64,000 nucleotides of DNA from the NCBI GenBank assembly GCA_020630915.1, contig JAHDIF010000001.1, forward strand, positions 228,686 to 292,685. Direction: 5' to 3'. This document shows positions 7,679 through 17,529 of this stretch, in pieces. A program made the position numbers and the translations under genes. The notes under the pieces are model-generated. The model was given only the letters and a program-made list of their open reading frames with translations. It was not told the DNA's origin and did not search any database. This stretch comes from Dokdonia sp. (lineage in GTDB: Bacteria; Bacteroidota; Bacteroidia; Flavobacteriales; Flavobacteriaceae). The stretch's first letter is position 1. The number at the start of each line of letters is the position of its first letter.

Positions 7679-8407
7679 TTAGTCTTCTACTTTAAATGTA
7701 ATAGGCAGCGAATAAAGAACCCCCACTGGTTGTCCTCTTTGCTTACCTGGTGTCATTTTAGGTAATAATTTAATTACTCTTTCTGCTTCTTGCTCCAATC
7801 TTGGGTGTGGTGCACGAGATCTAATATTAACGATATTACCCTTCTTGTCAATCTTAAAACTTACAAAAATTCTGTTAACTCCTTGAAGACCTAAATCCGC
7901 CCCTAACTCAGTATTGAATTTTCTGTTTACAAGCTTACTTACCTTCTCACTCATACACTTCTTACGATCGTTGTTATTCGTCTTAGATTCACATCCTGGA
8001 AAAATTGGTACATTTTCGATCACTGCAAAGGGTACGTCTGCAATTTCTTCTTCTTCTTCTACAACCTCTACTTCTTCTACCTCAACAATTTCTTCGTCGG
8101 CATCAGTTTCTGTAGATTCTATAATCGTTTCTTCTATTTCTTCTTCATCCTCTACAACCTCGATAATTTCTGGTGCTGGTGGCGGTGGCGGTGGCGGTGG
8201 TGGCGGTGGAGTATTTAACTCTGTGATTGGAATTTCTTCATCATCTTCATCGTCAAGATCTAGTGTTCCAATATCTATACCGCTTCTATCATACGTCTTA
8301 TGCTCGATAGCTCTCCAAGCAAAGAACAAGACTAGAATAAGTCCAATTTGGAAAAACAGCATACTTCTCTTTCGAAGGTCTGCTTTTGGGTTTTTCTTAG
8401 GTTCCAT
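7679..8407 (-). CDS. TonB-like energy transducer with poly-proline spacer (paralogue 2)
   Basis: This 242-residue protein has a basic cytoplasmic tail, one transmembrane helix (about 15-31, MLFFQIGLILVLFFAW) and a spacer with a run of 11 prolines (about 67-77). A strongly acidic stretch of Glu/Val repeats follows, and then a TonB C-terminal domain (about 130-242) with IFVSFKIDKKGNIVNIRSRAP and RVIKLLPKMTPGKQ. The C-terminal domain is clearly paralogous to the gene just downstream, including the FPGCES..RKKCMS pair of cysteines. Its likely role is energising TonB-dependent transport across the outer membrane. Flavobacteria carry several such genes, so the specific receptor partner is unknown. 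Confidence 0.88.
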   Translation of the reverse strand: MEPKKNPKADLRKRSMLFFQIGLILVLFFAWRAIEHKTYDRSGIDIGTLDLDDEDDEEIPITELNTPPPPPPPPPPPAPEIIEVVEDEEEIEETIIESTETDADEEIVEVEEVEVVEEEEEIADVPFAVIENVPIFPGCESKTNNNDRKKCMSEKVSKLVNRKFNTELGADLGLQGVNRIFVSFKIDKKGNIVNIRSRAPHPRLEQEAERVIKLLPKMTPGKQRGQPVGVLYSLPITFKVED

Positions 8408-8461
8408 ATTATTAAAAGTATTTAAGAAGCTAAAGTAACGAAATAAAAAAGTAAAATAAAA

Positions 8462-8869
8462 CTAAAATTTCGATTTTAGCAGGGTTGTTTGAGTAATCAA
8501 CAGAAGTGCAACACCTAGCGCCAGTAAAACTCCCAAAGTATTTGCAACAATATCCCACCCGTCTGCGGTTCTGTATGTTGTTAATATACCTTGTAAGAAT
8601 TCAATAAATATGCCATAAATAATAACCATGAAGGATACTACAAGGAGTCTTTTTATGACAATGGTTTTATCTCTAAAGGGTTTGCGGAATAACTCCCAAA
8701 GTATCCATAACAACGCCAGTCCAAAATAACCTCCTACGTGAACCACCTTGTCAAAGTTATTAGGTGGCTGTGGCAAGTCGCTCAAATTAATTAAAGAGCC
8801 TGCGGTAAGAAATAGCGTGTAGGCTATAACGGCATAGATAAAAAACTTATGCCCCAATAAGCGCTGCAT
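8462..8869 (-). CDS. VanZ-like membrane protein
   Basis: This 135-residue protein has four predicted transmembrane helices. The pattern LINLSDLPQPPNNFDKVVHVGGYFGLALL (a Pro-rich loop, then D.v.H...Y) and the later GIFIEFLQGILTTYRTADGWDIVANTLG match the VanZ-like family of small membrane proteins. The family name comes from a teicoplanin-resistance gene, but most members have no known activity. Its start overlaps the end of gcvH by 23 bp, so translation of the two is probably coupled, a pairing seen in other Flavobacteriaceae. Confidence 0.8.
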   Translation of the reverse strand: MQRLLGHKFFIYAVIAYTLFLTAGSLINLSDLPQPPNNFDKVVHVGGYFGLALLWILWELFRKPFRDKTIVIKRLLVVSFMVIIYGIFIEFLQGILTTYRTADGWDIVANTLGVLLALGVALLLITQTTLLKSKF

Positions 8870-9227
8870 ACCCTTCTGCGTCTAGAAGTTCTGCTACTTC
8901 GTCTTGATTAGAAATTTTAATTTTAATCATCCATCCAGCTCCGTATGCATCTGAATTTACAGTTTCTGGCTCATCCTCTAATGACTCATTAAATTCAATA
9001 ATCTCTCCAGATAATGGCAAGAATAGATCAGATACTGTTTTTACTGCTTCTACCGTTCCAAAAACTTCATCTTTATCAAGAGTCTCGTCTAGGGTCTCTA
9101 CCTCTACGTAGACAATGTCTCCTAACTCTCCTTGGGCAAAATGGGTGATCCCCACAGTTGCGATGTCTCCATCAATACGCACCCACTCGTGGTCTTTTGT
9201 ATATTTCAATTCGGCTGGTATGCTCAT
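8847..9227 (-). CDS. gcvH: Glycine cleavage system H protein
   Basis: This 126-residue lipoyl carrier protein shuttles the methylamine group of glycine between the P, T and L proteins of the glycine cleavage complex. It has the full family pattern: YTKDHEWVRIDGDIATVGIT at the N-terminus, GDIVYVEV, and the lipoylation site in FGTVEAVKTVSDLF (Lys in EAVK, about residue 63). The C-terminal GAGWMIKIK is also typical. The length is normal. The other gcv genes are not in the window, as is usual in this group. It ends in overlap with the VanZ-like gene and lies downstream of sprA with a palindrome repeat in between. Confidence 0.96.
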   Translation of the reverse strand: MSIPAELKYTKDHEWVRIDGDIATVGITHFAQGELGDIVYVEVETLDETLDKDEVFGTVEAVKTVSDLFLPLSGEIIEFNESLEDEPETVNSDAYGAGWMIKIKISNQDEVAELLDAEGYAALIGA

Positions 9228-9280
9228 AGTAGTTGTGTTAAATAAGGTTGTATGTGTTTAGTTTTAATCGTGTTTATTTT

Positions 9281-9295
9281 GCTTTCGCGAAAGCG
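9281..9295. repeat. GCTTTCGCGAAAGCG palindrome, intergenic
   Basis: A full-length copy (core 9283-9292) in the 85-bp gap between the sprA stop and the gcvH start. No T-run follows on either strand, so it does not look like an intrinsic terminator. Confidence 0.9.
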
Positions 9296-9312
9296 TAATA
9301 AATATAATTCAT

Positions 9313-12300
9313 TTAGTTACCAAAGTTGTACCTCATTGTAAATCCACTTCGAATAGTTGTTTGCGGGAATGCCGTAGATATAGCAAAGGTTGAGAACGTG
9401 TGGTCATAAAAGAATAAAGCCGTTAGATTCTTACTCAGCGCATAATCTGCCGTAAATCGCAGTCCATAAATATCTTGCCCCGCAGTAGTCTGGCTATTAT
9501 CTATATCAAGATATCGTATAATAGTCTGGTTGCGTCTTAAAGACATGTCTGCTCTAAAATTAAGATCACTCTTAAGCACCTTACGCCTACCTCCAAACTT
9601 GGTGACAAACGTGAGATCCTTTACGCGGTATCCTAGCCCGACTATGTACTCATCTCCCTTAATTTCTGTAAGTAGGTTATTATCAAAACTCAATCCAAGT
9701 GCCCGATCTCTTTTTACCTCAGCAAGTATTTTTACCGAGTTTCTCATTTCAAAATCCAAACGCATTAGTGGTGTGAACTGCTCTGTAAGCGTTACCGTGT
9801 TGAATAGTGTTTGATTCAAAAAGTTATTTGCCTGATCTACTTGCGCCGTTTCCGGATTGTTATCTGTACTTCTATTAAAGGCTAAGTTGGTATTGAACTG
9901 ATTAATTGTATATCCTGCAGTATACCCATGTTGCATAGAAAAACGTTTGAAATTTTTCTTAAACCATGGGATACGCATCAAACCTGTGTACTTAATATTC
10001 CAATTAGGTAGTGGGATATTTCTAAAAGGACCTAGCTTAGTGCTATTTACGTCTTTACCTGTGTACGCCGATAGGAAAGCAGGCAATAATACTGCTTGAT
10101 TTGTTCTTCCAAATCCTTCTGGGAAACCATTTTCATCTATTGGATAATCTGTGTTACCGTAAAAATTTTCTGCCAGTCTGTTTGCCACAGCCAGTCTGTT
10201 TGCTCTAAACGTATTAAACGTTTCTGAAAACTCTGATGTACTTTTACTAAAGGCAGTTCCTATAAGTAGGGTAGATATATTAAAATTTCCAAATGCATTA
10301 CCCGTAAGAGACTGGTACTGCAGTGTATTGGGATCTACCCTATAATTCTCAGCATAATTCTCTTGAAAAACGCGATTAAAATTAAGATCTATATCTAAGT
10401 CTTTAAGCAGCCCAACTCTTGCTTGTATAGCGAGATTTCTACTTTCTATCTCTCTGTATTGCTGATTAAAGTTTTGAAATAGGGTTAACCATCCATTTCT
10501 TGCTGCGAGCTCACGCACTTCTGCTTGACTACCAAATATAAAGCCAGCTGTAGGCCTAAGGGTTCCTGCAAAACCAATGGATGGGGTATATCCTGGTAGG
10601 TACAATCCATTATCTTCTTGGTACGTTACTTGTATTCTTTTTACTGCGGTTAGTAAACCTATTCCTGTATTCAGAGCTCTATCACTGCCGCTTAAACTAT
10701 TACCAGAATTATTTTGAGCTTCATCTTCCTTTATTTTACGCTCTCTCGCACTTATCCCATCATCATCAGGAGATGGTAACCTTCCTCCTCTTGCTCTTGG
10801 CGCAGTTCTCTTTTTGGACTTCTTGGTTAAACCTATATACTTATAGAGTTTGTCCATCTCGAAGGTTCCGTTAATTGCGTGCGTGTTTGTGTTCTCTATA
10901 GCATTTCCAAGATTATCTAGAACACCATCGCCATCTGCATCCAATGTCTGGAACTGTTGAGATCCTCGCTGCCACCTGTAACTCGCAGTGTAAGCATATG
11001 TAGCATTGATCCATTCTGTAAACGGGAACTTATCAAATGGCAAATCGTAATTGAGTTGAAGTGTTCCGAAATGCGTATTAGGTGTCCCTACATCAAAAAA
11101 TCCATCGTACACCCCAAAACCATCTCGCTCCTCACCTAAATTATTTAAAAACAATGGAGCGCCGTCTTCGTCCAAATAATTTCGAACAATTCTATTATGG
11201 CTCATGTCATAGTTTACTCTAAGGCTATTGGTAATGGGGAAGTTTACGTTGTATTGCCAGTCAAATAAATAATTCCTTTGAAACAATTTAGGCAGCCCTA
11301 TATCTCCTTGGTTCTGATCTACATCTCTAAATTTCTGCTCGTTATACTGCCTTGTGATATTGGAACTTACCGCAACACTTGAGGGTAAATAATTAAAATT
11401 GAAATCTTTTAAAAACTTCCAATATTTTCCCATAAATAAGGAGTCATTCTTTTTAAAAGGCTCTAAAGGTTTGGGATTAAAGTCAAAATTATAAGTTCCT
11501 CCTAAGCGTACGTTCTGATCTAGTGACTGTTCTATTTCAAAATCTCTATGATCCGTTTGATTATAAGAATACGAAAAAGTTAAGTTCTCTACATCGTAAG
11601 GCATTGGTTTTTTCTCGGTAGTTCGGTTTTTACGTACACCTATAAGATTGATACTTTTTCTGCGCGTATAATCCTCTGCTCTATTTTCAATTCTCTCTGC
11701 ATCCTCTGGAGTGGCAGCATTTGCTATACGCTGACTAAGCTCAATATCTAAGGCTTGAGGATCAAACTTAGGTGTAATAATCTGCTCTCCTATTGCGTAG
11801 TTAAAAGGCACTTGAATACCCCATTTCTTAGGTAGTAATTGTCCTGCATTTACATTGGTAACCACATCATACTGAAACACATCTTCAAGGCTTCTCTCTT
11901 GAGGTCCTTGATCTATAGATCCAAAGCCGCTTGTACTTTGTCTTGCGGTGGCAGATACATTTGCAAAATCAGCAATGTTACCATCCATATTTACAACGGC
12001 TGCCCACCCTCCAGAGTTATCCAATCCTTCCAGACGTAATTCATTAAACCAAACTTCCCCTCCTATTCTTCTCTGAGGTCCCGTACTAGAGTTAGAATTT
12101 TTTACACCTAACATTAACGTCCTGATATCTCCAAAACTAGGCAGTCCTTTAATTCCTATACGCACTTCCCCTTCTTCAAAAGGAGTATTTTCTGGATCTA
12201 AAAGTTGTTCTCCTTGACCATCAAAGTAATATACCTCATCTGGATCGTTAGTTACAGGTTCAAATTGTCCATTAAGGACTTTGGCTTTAACAATTTGTAA

Positions 12301-15300
12301 TAATTCAAGCGGTATATCAATTTCATTTTGTGCAGGCCACACGTCAGATCTGGCAGAAGCTCCAAAAGGTGTTTTTAAAAGCGCTTGTTCAATCTGATAG
12401 AAATTTGAATTCAAGTCTGTTCCCATTCTAATAAAACCTATCATTTCTAGATCATCTAGTTTGGTTTCATCTTCAACAGGTGCTCCCCCTAGATCACCGC
12501 TAGGGATCGCGGGACCTTCTGCATGAAGAAACATCCTCAACCTACTATATTGCCTCATATCCAGATTATAGTACTTGTAAACACCTCTAGCATCTTGCGG
12601 TTCTAGCTCATCTACTTTTAAGGAAAGAGACTGTTCATTTTGTCTAATATTGTTATTGTTATTGTTAAGACGTTCCCGCACTACCCCTGGAGGAAGTACA
12701 TAAGGAATAGGCACTCTAGTTTCGTTTGCTAATATATTAACAGCTGCAACCTCAAACGTGGTGGGATCATCCGTTGGGTTGTCATTAGGATTACTTTCTG
12801 AGCTTTCAAGCGAGAGCAAATACCTCCTAAAGTCTCCTCTTACAAGGTCTAGGGTTCCAAAACGCAATACTATAGGGTCTTGCCACTCACTCATATACAT
12901 CCTCATAAAGCGGATTGCTCTAAAGTCAGAAATTCCTCCCACAGCATTATCAAATTGATTAATAGGGACTCTAAACTGTACCCATCTTGTTGGGATGTCT
13001 GTTCCATCTTGGGCTGTAACAGTTAACTCTCGAACATCCGTAACAAAATCATTATCCTCAACAGAGAGAGAGCCTGGATTGATCTCTACATCATACTCAT
13101 AATAAGCATCTACCGTGTTCATGGTATTGTCACGGTTAATATCTTCTACATCTGGTAGGGTTGTGCTTCCGCGGTTGGTTTGAGTGACTTCTACAGGAGA
13201 GTTTCCTTGTAAGTTATTAAACGCCTTATAACGCTCTACCACACCACCCGATGCTTGTACAAAGTATTCATAATTATCACCTGCCGGATCAGGTAGTCCT
13301 GCAAAATTAGGATACTCTTGCGCCTCCTCTATATCGCTCAAACCGTCATACCCTATGTCTTGATTGGTTCGTTGCACACCCTCGGTATCAAACGCATAAA
13401 CAAGTGACTGATTCGTAGGCACTTTTCCCCAGTTGGTCGCGGTTGTCCCTTCTAAACCTCCGTCATTAGGCAGGCCATTCTCGTATTGTTTCCTACCATC
13501 CTTTAAAATGTCTTCAGAAATACTACCTAAGTTGATCGTGAGCTTACCTCCTGGGCTAGTAGTATCTCCATCTGCAAAGAAAGGATCTAGCAACCAGAAT
13601 TCTACAAACTCTACATTAGATTGTTCAAAATCTGTTGCTGTGAGTTGGCGCATAATTCCCCCAAAGTTCTGCTCTGGATTTTGAAGCACTTCGTCTTGTG
13701 CATCTGGACTAAAATTATAAGGTCCTCTTTCTTCTGGAAAGTATGCTAAATCAAGGGTGAATAATGCTTGCGGTTGGCCTGCAATAATATCTTGTTGAGG
13801 GAAAATCTCATCTCTAAATACACGGCGCGTCTCTGGTAAGGACATATCAGATTCATTAAGACCATCTGGCCTTTGTGCATTGTAAAAAATAGGATCAATC
13901 GTATACCAAGCAAGCTTTGCTCTTCTAAAACCTACAGTCAAGTCGTCATTTGCCAATTCCCCTCCGAAACCTACTGGAGTAGAAGATAAAAACCACTGTA
14001 AGGGACTACTAATATCGATACTTGTTTGTGATCCCTCAAAATCTTCTACATAAGAAGTTGCCTCACCGTTAAACTCTGTTCCTTTAGGTTGTCCAGGAAC
14101 TAAATATGCCATTTCACCTCTTATGGAAAAATTGGAAGGTGCATCTGTATCTATATTAGGTAACTTATTTGCAAATCTCGTCAGAAATGGAAGCTCTGTA
14201 GAATATTGAGCGTTTAACCCAAAAATTGTATTGTTTATAGGCTCAAAACTATAGGTTGCTTTTTGCGTGAGCGGTCGCTCATTCAATTTCATAAAAGTAC
14301 CTCCTATTATAAAATCATCTGTAAATCTATGCTCTACATTAATCCCTGTAAAACGTTTATTTTGTTGCCCAAATACCGCATTATTCTCTACCGAAGCAGA
14401 AATAGGAATACCGGAAGCTTCCAGCGATTTATCAAGAATAATTACACGACCTAATTGATAATTTACTGTATAATCAAGGCCTTCAACTAAAACTCTTCCA
14501 CCAGCAGTAACTGTTACAGAACCTTGAGGAATATTAAATGCGCCTAAAGGGATACCACTTTCTTGTGTAGATTTATAGCGCCCTTTAAGTACAAACTTAT
14601 TTTTATCTGCATTATCCCGAGCTACTGTCTTGGTAGATTTATAAAGTGACCGATAAACATATTTTGCTTGGTGAGGATTAAATGTTGTTATTTCCTGATC
14701 TTGGTTTTCAATACCATCGTCATAGATCTCATCATCTTCAATTCTAAGTTGATTAAACAGGCTTTCTCCAAAAGGCTCTACTGTTGTAAAAACTATACTA
14801 CCATTTTGCGTATGCACAGTGGTACCTGGAACAAAATCAAAAAACCCATCACCTCCTACTTGAGGGTCTCCAAAAGTCGTGAGTCTATCTAAATTAAAAA
14901 GCTGTAATAATGTTGTCGCTTGTAGAGGGTTTTCAGCATCAAAAGCAGCTGGTAAAGGAGCTCCTTCTACAGGCTCTATATAGTTAATGGGCGAAGGGTC
15001 GGAATACACAATATTCATTCTAAAACCGTCTTGCTCTAGCCCAAATGCGCCTAAGGGATAAATATTTTTCATCATCAGATCCCAGATAGGCTCTGAAACA
15101 TTGGTAAGATTACTTTTGAGCATCTTAACTACTAGATTTTGGGGACTCCCTGCAAGACCAGGTGGAATCACATCATCATCTATACCATCTGCGTTGTTAT
15201 CTAATCCATTAAATATCCCATCACCATTTACATCTGCATCTGCAATATTTGCAATACCATCATTATCATCGTCTGCCTGAACTTGCGGGCTATCTGCATC

Positions 15301-16812
15301 AGCAACATCTGGGATACCATCGCCATCTGCATCAGGACGATCACCATTTGTCGCGTCAATACCGTCGTTAGCAAACTCTCCCACTTGATACACCTGGCCG
15401 CCTACTGTATATTGAAATGCAACTCCTAAAACCTCATCATTATTAAGACGTTGATTTAATGAAATATATCCTAATTGTGGATAAATAGTATACTGGTTGG
15501 GGTCTAATTTACGTGCGTTTTCTAAAAGTACATAGTCTGTACCATCCTCTACCTGTACCCCTCCAAAACCATCTTGTACCGTTGCAACATCCCTTATAGA
15601 AGGGTTGAGGGCAGACTGTACTGCAGGGTTGTCAATCCCACGAGGGTTAAAATCATTATTAGCGTTATCAGGAAAAGCTCCAGGGACATTATTAATAAAT
15701 CCTGAAGGCGGAAAATCTAAGCCTACATTATCTGGATCCGACTCTCCTATGTCCTGTATAGCAATAATATTTCTTGCATTATTAGTTTGAGCCTGCCTGT
15801 TTGTGATCCACGCCTCTACCCTTGTAATTTGAATATTGTTATTGATAAAAGGATAATTTGCAAGTGATTGATCGTAGATATCTCTAAAATAATGTGCCAA
15901 AAAGAAGTGGCGATTCTCATCATAATCCAATGCAAAGACTTCAAAATCCTGAACGGTGGCACCGCCTTCTGCCACTACCGTTCTAGGTTGTGATCTGTTT
16001 TCGGCAAAAACCGCTGTGATATTTGTTTTCCCAAATTGTAACTCAGTTTTAACCCCAAACAAGCTTTGAGAGCCTTGAATTAAAGCGCTATTGAGAGGCA
16101 TCGCTACATTACCCACTTCAATCTTTTGAATAATATCGTCTTCTGTAGGCGTGTATTCTAATTTAATTTGATTTTGAAAGTCAAAGGTAGACTCAGTGTC
16201 ATAGTTAGCCGTAACTTGAAGACGTTCCCCCACCTTTCCTAATAAACTAAGGCTAATTCGTTGATCAAAGTCAAAGGTAAAATTACTCCTGTTACGTGGT
16301 GAAAATGCTGGATTATCCTGCTTTGTGAATAATAATCCAAGGTCCATCTCCACAGAACCTGTAGGGGTAAATTCTATTTTATCACCTCCAAAAATACTCT
16401 GAAATAAATCAGACTTCACATAAAAAGCTGGCAATAAACTATTCTGATTTTCTTTTCCTTCTTCAGTCCTTCCATCTAAGGCTGCTATTTTTTCCTTAAA
16501 GTATGCCTTCATTCGTTCGTCACGAACACGGCGCTCATACTCCTCTGGCGTAAGAATAAGAGGGTAATTTATATTAAAATCTCCTAATTGTTCTGTATAT
16601 ATATACCTGTCTAGTTCCGGATCATAAGTATATTTTGATACGATACTCGCAGGATTAGGAAGCTCTAGATTTCCTAAAGAAAAACCTGTATCTGTAGAAT
16701 CCTGTTGAACTTCATTGGTTTCTTGCGCTGTTCCAAGTGTGGTTCCAAGTAAAAGAACACCGACGAAACACGTAAAACGGAAAAATATAGTTGCGTATTT
16801 TTTAAAATTCAA
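9313..16812 (-). CDS. sprA: SprA, giant outer-membrane translocon of the type IX secretion system
   Basis: This 2499-residue protein has a signal peptide (about 1-30, ..LLLGTTLGTAQ). SprA forms the very large beta-barrel through which type IX substrates, including gliding adhesins, cross the outer membrane. The size, the continuous beta-strand-rich sequence with many aromatic-ended strands, and the C-terminal FTMRYNFGN fit this family. Around residues 495-545 is a cluster of Asp-rich calcium-binding-like repeats (DADGDGIPD, DDDNDGIAN, DVNGDGIFN). The start must be TTG at 16812: no ATG precedes the signal peptide, and only 7 bp separate it from the ruvA stop. The weak start may limit synthesis. 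The order gcvH-sprA-ruvA-maeB is familiar in Flavobacteriaceae. Confidence 0.93.
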   Translation of the reverse strand: MNFKKYATIFFRFTCFVGVLLLGTTLGTAQETNEVQQDSTDTGFSLGNLELPNPASIVSKYTYDPELDRYIYTEQLGDFNINYPLILTPEEYERRVRDERMKAYFKEKIAALDGRTEEGKENQNSLLPAFYVKSDLFQSIFGGDKIEFTPTGSVEMDLGLLFTKQDNPAFSPRNRSNFTFDFDQRISLSLLGKVGERLQVTANYDTESTFDFQNQIKLEYTPTEDDIIQKIEVGNVAMPLNSALIQGSQSLFGVKTELQFGKTNITAVFAENRSQPRTVVAEGGATVQDFEVFALDYDENRHFFLAHYFRDIYDQSLANYPFINNNIQITRVEAWITNRQAQTNNARNIIAIQDIGESDPDNVGLDFPPSGFINNVPGAFPDNANNDFNPRGIDNPAVQSALNPSIRDVATVQDGFGGVQVEDGTDYVLLENARKLDPNQYTIYPQLGYISLNQRLNNDEVLGVAFQYTVGGQVYQVGEFANDGIDATNGDRPDADGDGIPDVADADSPQVQADDDNDGIANIADADVNGDGIFNGLDNNADGIDDDVIPPGLAGSPQNLVVKMLKSNLTNVSEPIWDLMMKNIYPLGAFGLEQDGFRMNIVYSDPSPINYIEPVEGAPLPAAFDAENPLQATTLLQLFNLDRLTTFGDPQVGGDGFFDFVPGTTVHTQNGSIVFTTVEPFGESLFNQLRIEDDEIYDDGIENQDQEITTFNPHQAKYVYRSLYKSTKTVARDNADKNKFVLKGRYKSTQESGIPLGAFNIPQGSVTVTAGGRVLVEGLDYTVNYQLGRVIILDKSLEASGIPISASVENNAVFGQQNKRFTGINVEHRFTDDFIIGGTFMKLNERPLTQKATYSFEPINNTIFGLNAQYSTELPFLTRFANKLPNIDTDAPSNFSIRGEMAYLVPGQPKGTEFNGEATSYVEDFEGSQTSIDISSPLQWFLSSTPVGFGGELANDDLTVGFRRAKLAWYTIDPIFYNAQRPDGLNESDMSLPETRRVFRDEIFPQQDIIAGQPQALFTLDLAYFPEERGPYNFSPDAQDEVLQNPEQNFGGIMRQLTATDFEQSNVEFVEFWLLDPFFADGDTTSPGGKLTINLGSISEDILKDGRKQYENGLPNDGGLEGTTATNWGKVPTNQSLVYAFDTEGVQRTNQDIGYDGLSDIEEAQEYPNFAGLPDPAGDNYEYFVQASGGVVERYKAFNNLQGNSPVEVTQTNRGSTTLPDVEDINRDNTMNTVDAYYEYDVEINPGSLSVEDNDFVTDVRELTVTAQDGTDIPTRWVQFRVPINQFDNAVGGISDFRAIRFMRMYMSEWQDPIVLRFGTLDLVRGDFRRYLLSLESSESNPNDNPTDDPTTFEVAAVNILANETRVPIPYVLPPGVVRERLNNNNNNIRQNEQSLSLKVDELEPQDARGVYKYYNLDMRQYSRLRMFLHAEGPAIPSGDLGGAPVEDETKLDDLEMIGFIRMGTDLNSNFYQIEQALLKTPFGASARSDVWPAQNEIDIPLELLQIVKAKVLNGQFEPVTNDPDEVYYFDGQGEQLLDPENTPFEEGEVRIGIKGLPSFGDIRTLMLGVKNSNSSTGPQRRIGGEVWFNELRLEGLDNSGGWAAVVNMDGNIADFANVSATARQSTSGFGSIDQGPQERSLEDVFQYDVVTNVNAGQLLPKKWGIQVPFNYAIGEQIITPKFDPQALDIELSQRIANAATPEDAERIENRAEDYTRRKSINLIGVRKNRTTEKKPMPYDVENLTFSYSYNQTDHRDFEIEQSLDQNVRLGGTYNFDFNPKPLEPFKKNDSLFMGKYWKFLKDFNFNYLPSSVAVSSNITRQYNEQKFRDVDQNQGDIGLPKLFQRNYLFDWQYNVNFPITNSLRVNYDMSHNRIVRNYLDEDGAPLFLNNLGEERDGFGVYDGFFDVGTPNTHFGTLQLNYDLPFDKFPFTEWINATYAYTASYRWQRGSQQFQTLDADGDGVLDNLGNAIENTNTHAINGTFEMDKLYKYIGLTKKSKKRTAPRARGGRLPSPDDDGISARERKIKEDEAQNNSGNSLSGSDRALNTGIGLLTAVKRIQVTYQEDNGLYLPGYTPSIGFAGTLRPTAGFIFGSQAEVRELAARNGWLTLFQNFNQQYREIESRNLAIQARVGLLKDLDIDLNFNRVFQENYAENYRVDPNTLQYQSLTGNAFGNFNISTLLIGTAFSKSTSEFSETFNTFRANRLAVANRLAENFYGNTDYPIDENGFPEGFGRTNQAVLLPAFLSAYTGKDVNSTKLGPFRNIPLPNWNIKYTGLMRIPWFKKNFKRFSMQHGYTAGYTINQFNTNLAFNRSTDNNPETAQVDQANNFLNQTLFNTVTLTEQFTPLMRLDFEMRNSVKILAEVKRDRALGLSFDNNLLTEIKGDEYIVGLGYRVKDLTFVTKFGGRRKVLKSDLNFRADMSLRRNQTIIRYLDIDNSQTTAGQDIYGLRFTADYALSKNLTALFFYDHTFSTFAISTAFPQTTIRSGFTMRYNFGN

Positions 16813-16819
16813 AATGGTA

Positions 16820-17401
16820 TTATAATTTTTTTAAAGCCTCTTTTATAATTGTTTCCACCGTGGCATCTGGCATTTCTTTTAATATGTTTCCACAAACTTT
16901 CTCAGCTTGTTTTCGAGCAAAACCTAAGGTCTCTAGTGCAGATAACGCTTCTTCTTTACTAGTATTGCTTGATACTGCAGATTCTACATCAATATCAAAC
17001 ACTTTTAAGATTTTATCCTTAAGATCTAAGATAACACGCTGAGCCGTCTTCGCTCCTATTCCCTTAATACTCTGTATAGTAGCCACATCTCCAGAAGCAA
17101 TAGCCTGTTTTATCTGGTCTGGATGTAATGATGATAACATTGTTCTTGCAATATTAGAGCCTATACCTGATACTGAGATAAGTAATCTAAATATCTCACG
17201 CTCCATTTTATCAACAAAACCGTAAAGCGTGTGGCTATCTTCTTTCACCTGTAAATGGGTATAAAGCCTCAATCCTTCTGTCTCTGGCAGGGACGAAAAT
17301 GTATGTAAAGATATATTAACAAAATACCCCACTCCATTACAGTCTATAACGACATAGGTTGGGGTTTTTTCAATAAGCCTTCCGCTTAGGTGAGTAATCA
17401 T
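16820..17401 (-). CDS. ruvA: Holliday junction branch-migration protein RuvA
   Basis: This 193-residue protein binds four-way DNA junctions as a tetramer and loads the RuvB motor. Domain I is the N-terminal OB fold (MITHLSGRLIEKTPTYVVID, VKEDSHTLYGF). Domain II has two helix-hairpin-helix motifs (LISVSGIGSNIARTML; IQSIKGIGAKTAQRVILDLK, about 75-135). Domain III is the C-terminal helical part that contacts RuvB (EALSALETLGFARKQAEKV). The length is normal. The partner ruvB is separate, at 28937-29959. sprA follows after 7 bp, so ruvA and sprA probably share a transcript. Confidence 0.96.
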   Translation of the reverse strand: MITHLSGRLIEKTPTYVVIDCNGVGYFVNISLHTFSSLPETEGLRLYTHLQVKEDSHTLYGFVDKMEREIFRLLISVSGIGSNIARTMLSSLHPDQIKQAIASGDVATIQSIKGIGAKTAQRVILDLKDKILKVFDIDVESAVSSNTSKEEALSALETLGFARKQAEKVCGNILKEMPDATVETIIKEALKKL

Positions 17402-17488
17402 TTAAAAAATCCAAGTATTAAGCGAGTAAATGTAAGAAAATTATCTAGACCTCAAATTGATTTAAGCATTGGAAGTTTTGAAGATGCA

Positions 17489-17505
17489 CGCTTTCGCGAA
17501 AGCGC
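17489..17505. repeat. CGCTTTCGCGAAAGCGC palindrome, intergenic
   Basis: The core is at 17492-17501 with perfect extension on both sides, in the 128-bp gap between the maeB stop and the ruvA start. An A-run on its right side gives T's before, not after, the stem on the minus strand, so it does not fit a terminator for maeB. Confidence 0.9.
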
Positions 17506-17529
17506 AAAAAAATATCGTTCAAATACACC

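Noticed and set aside
7914..8438. Plus-strand ORF with poly-Ser and poly-Gly runs
   Set aside because: It is the reverse complement of the Glu- and Pro-rich spacer of the TonB-like gene at 7679-8407.
9228..9312. Glycine riboswitch before gcvH
   Set aside because: The gap is only 85 bp, is occupied by a palindrome repeat and shows no riboswitch-like conserved elements.
10581..10874. Leucine-rich plus-strand ORF within sprA
   Set aside because: It is a shadow frame of sprA with no start context or homologue recognised.
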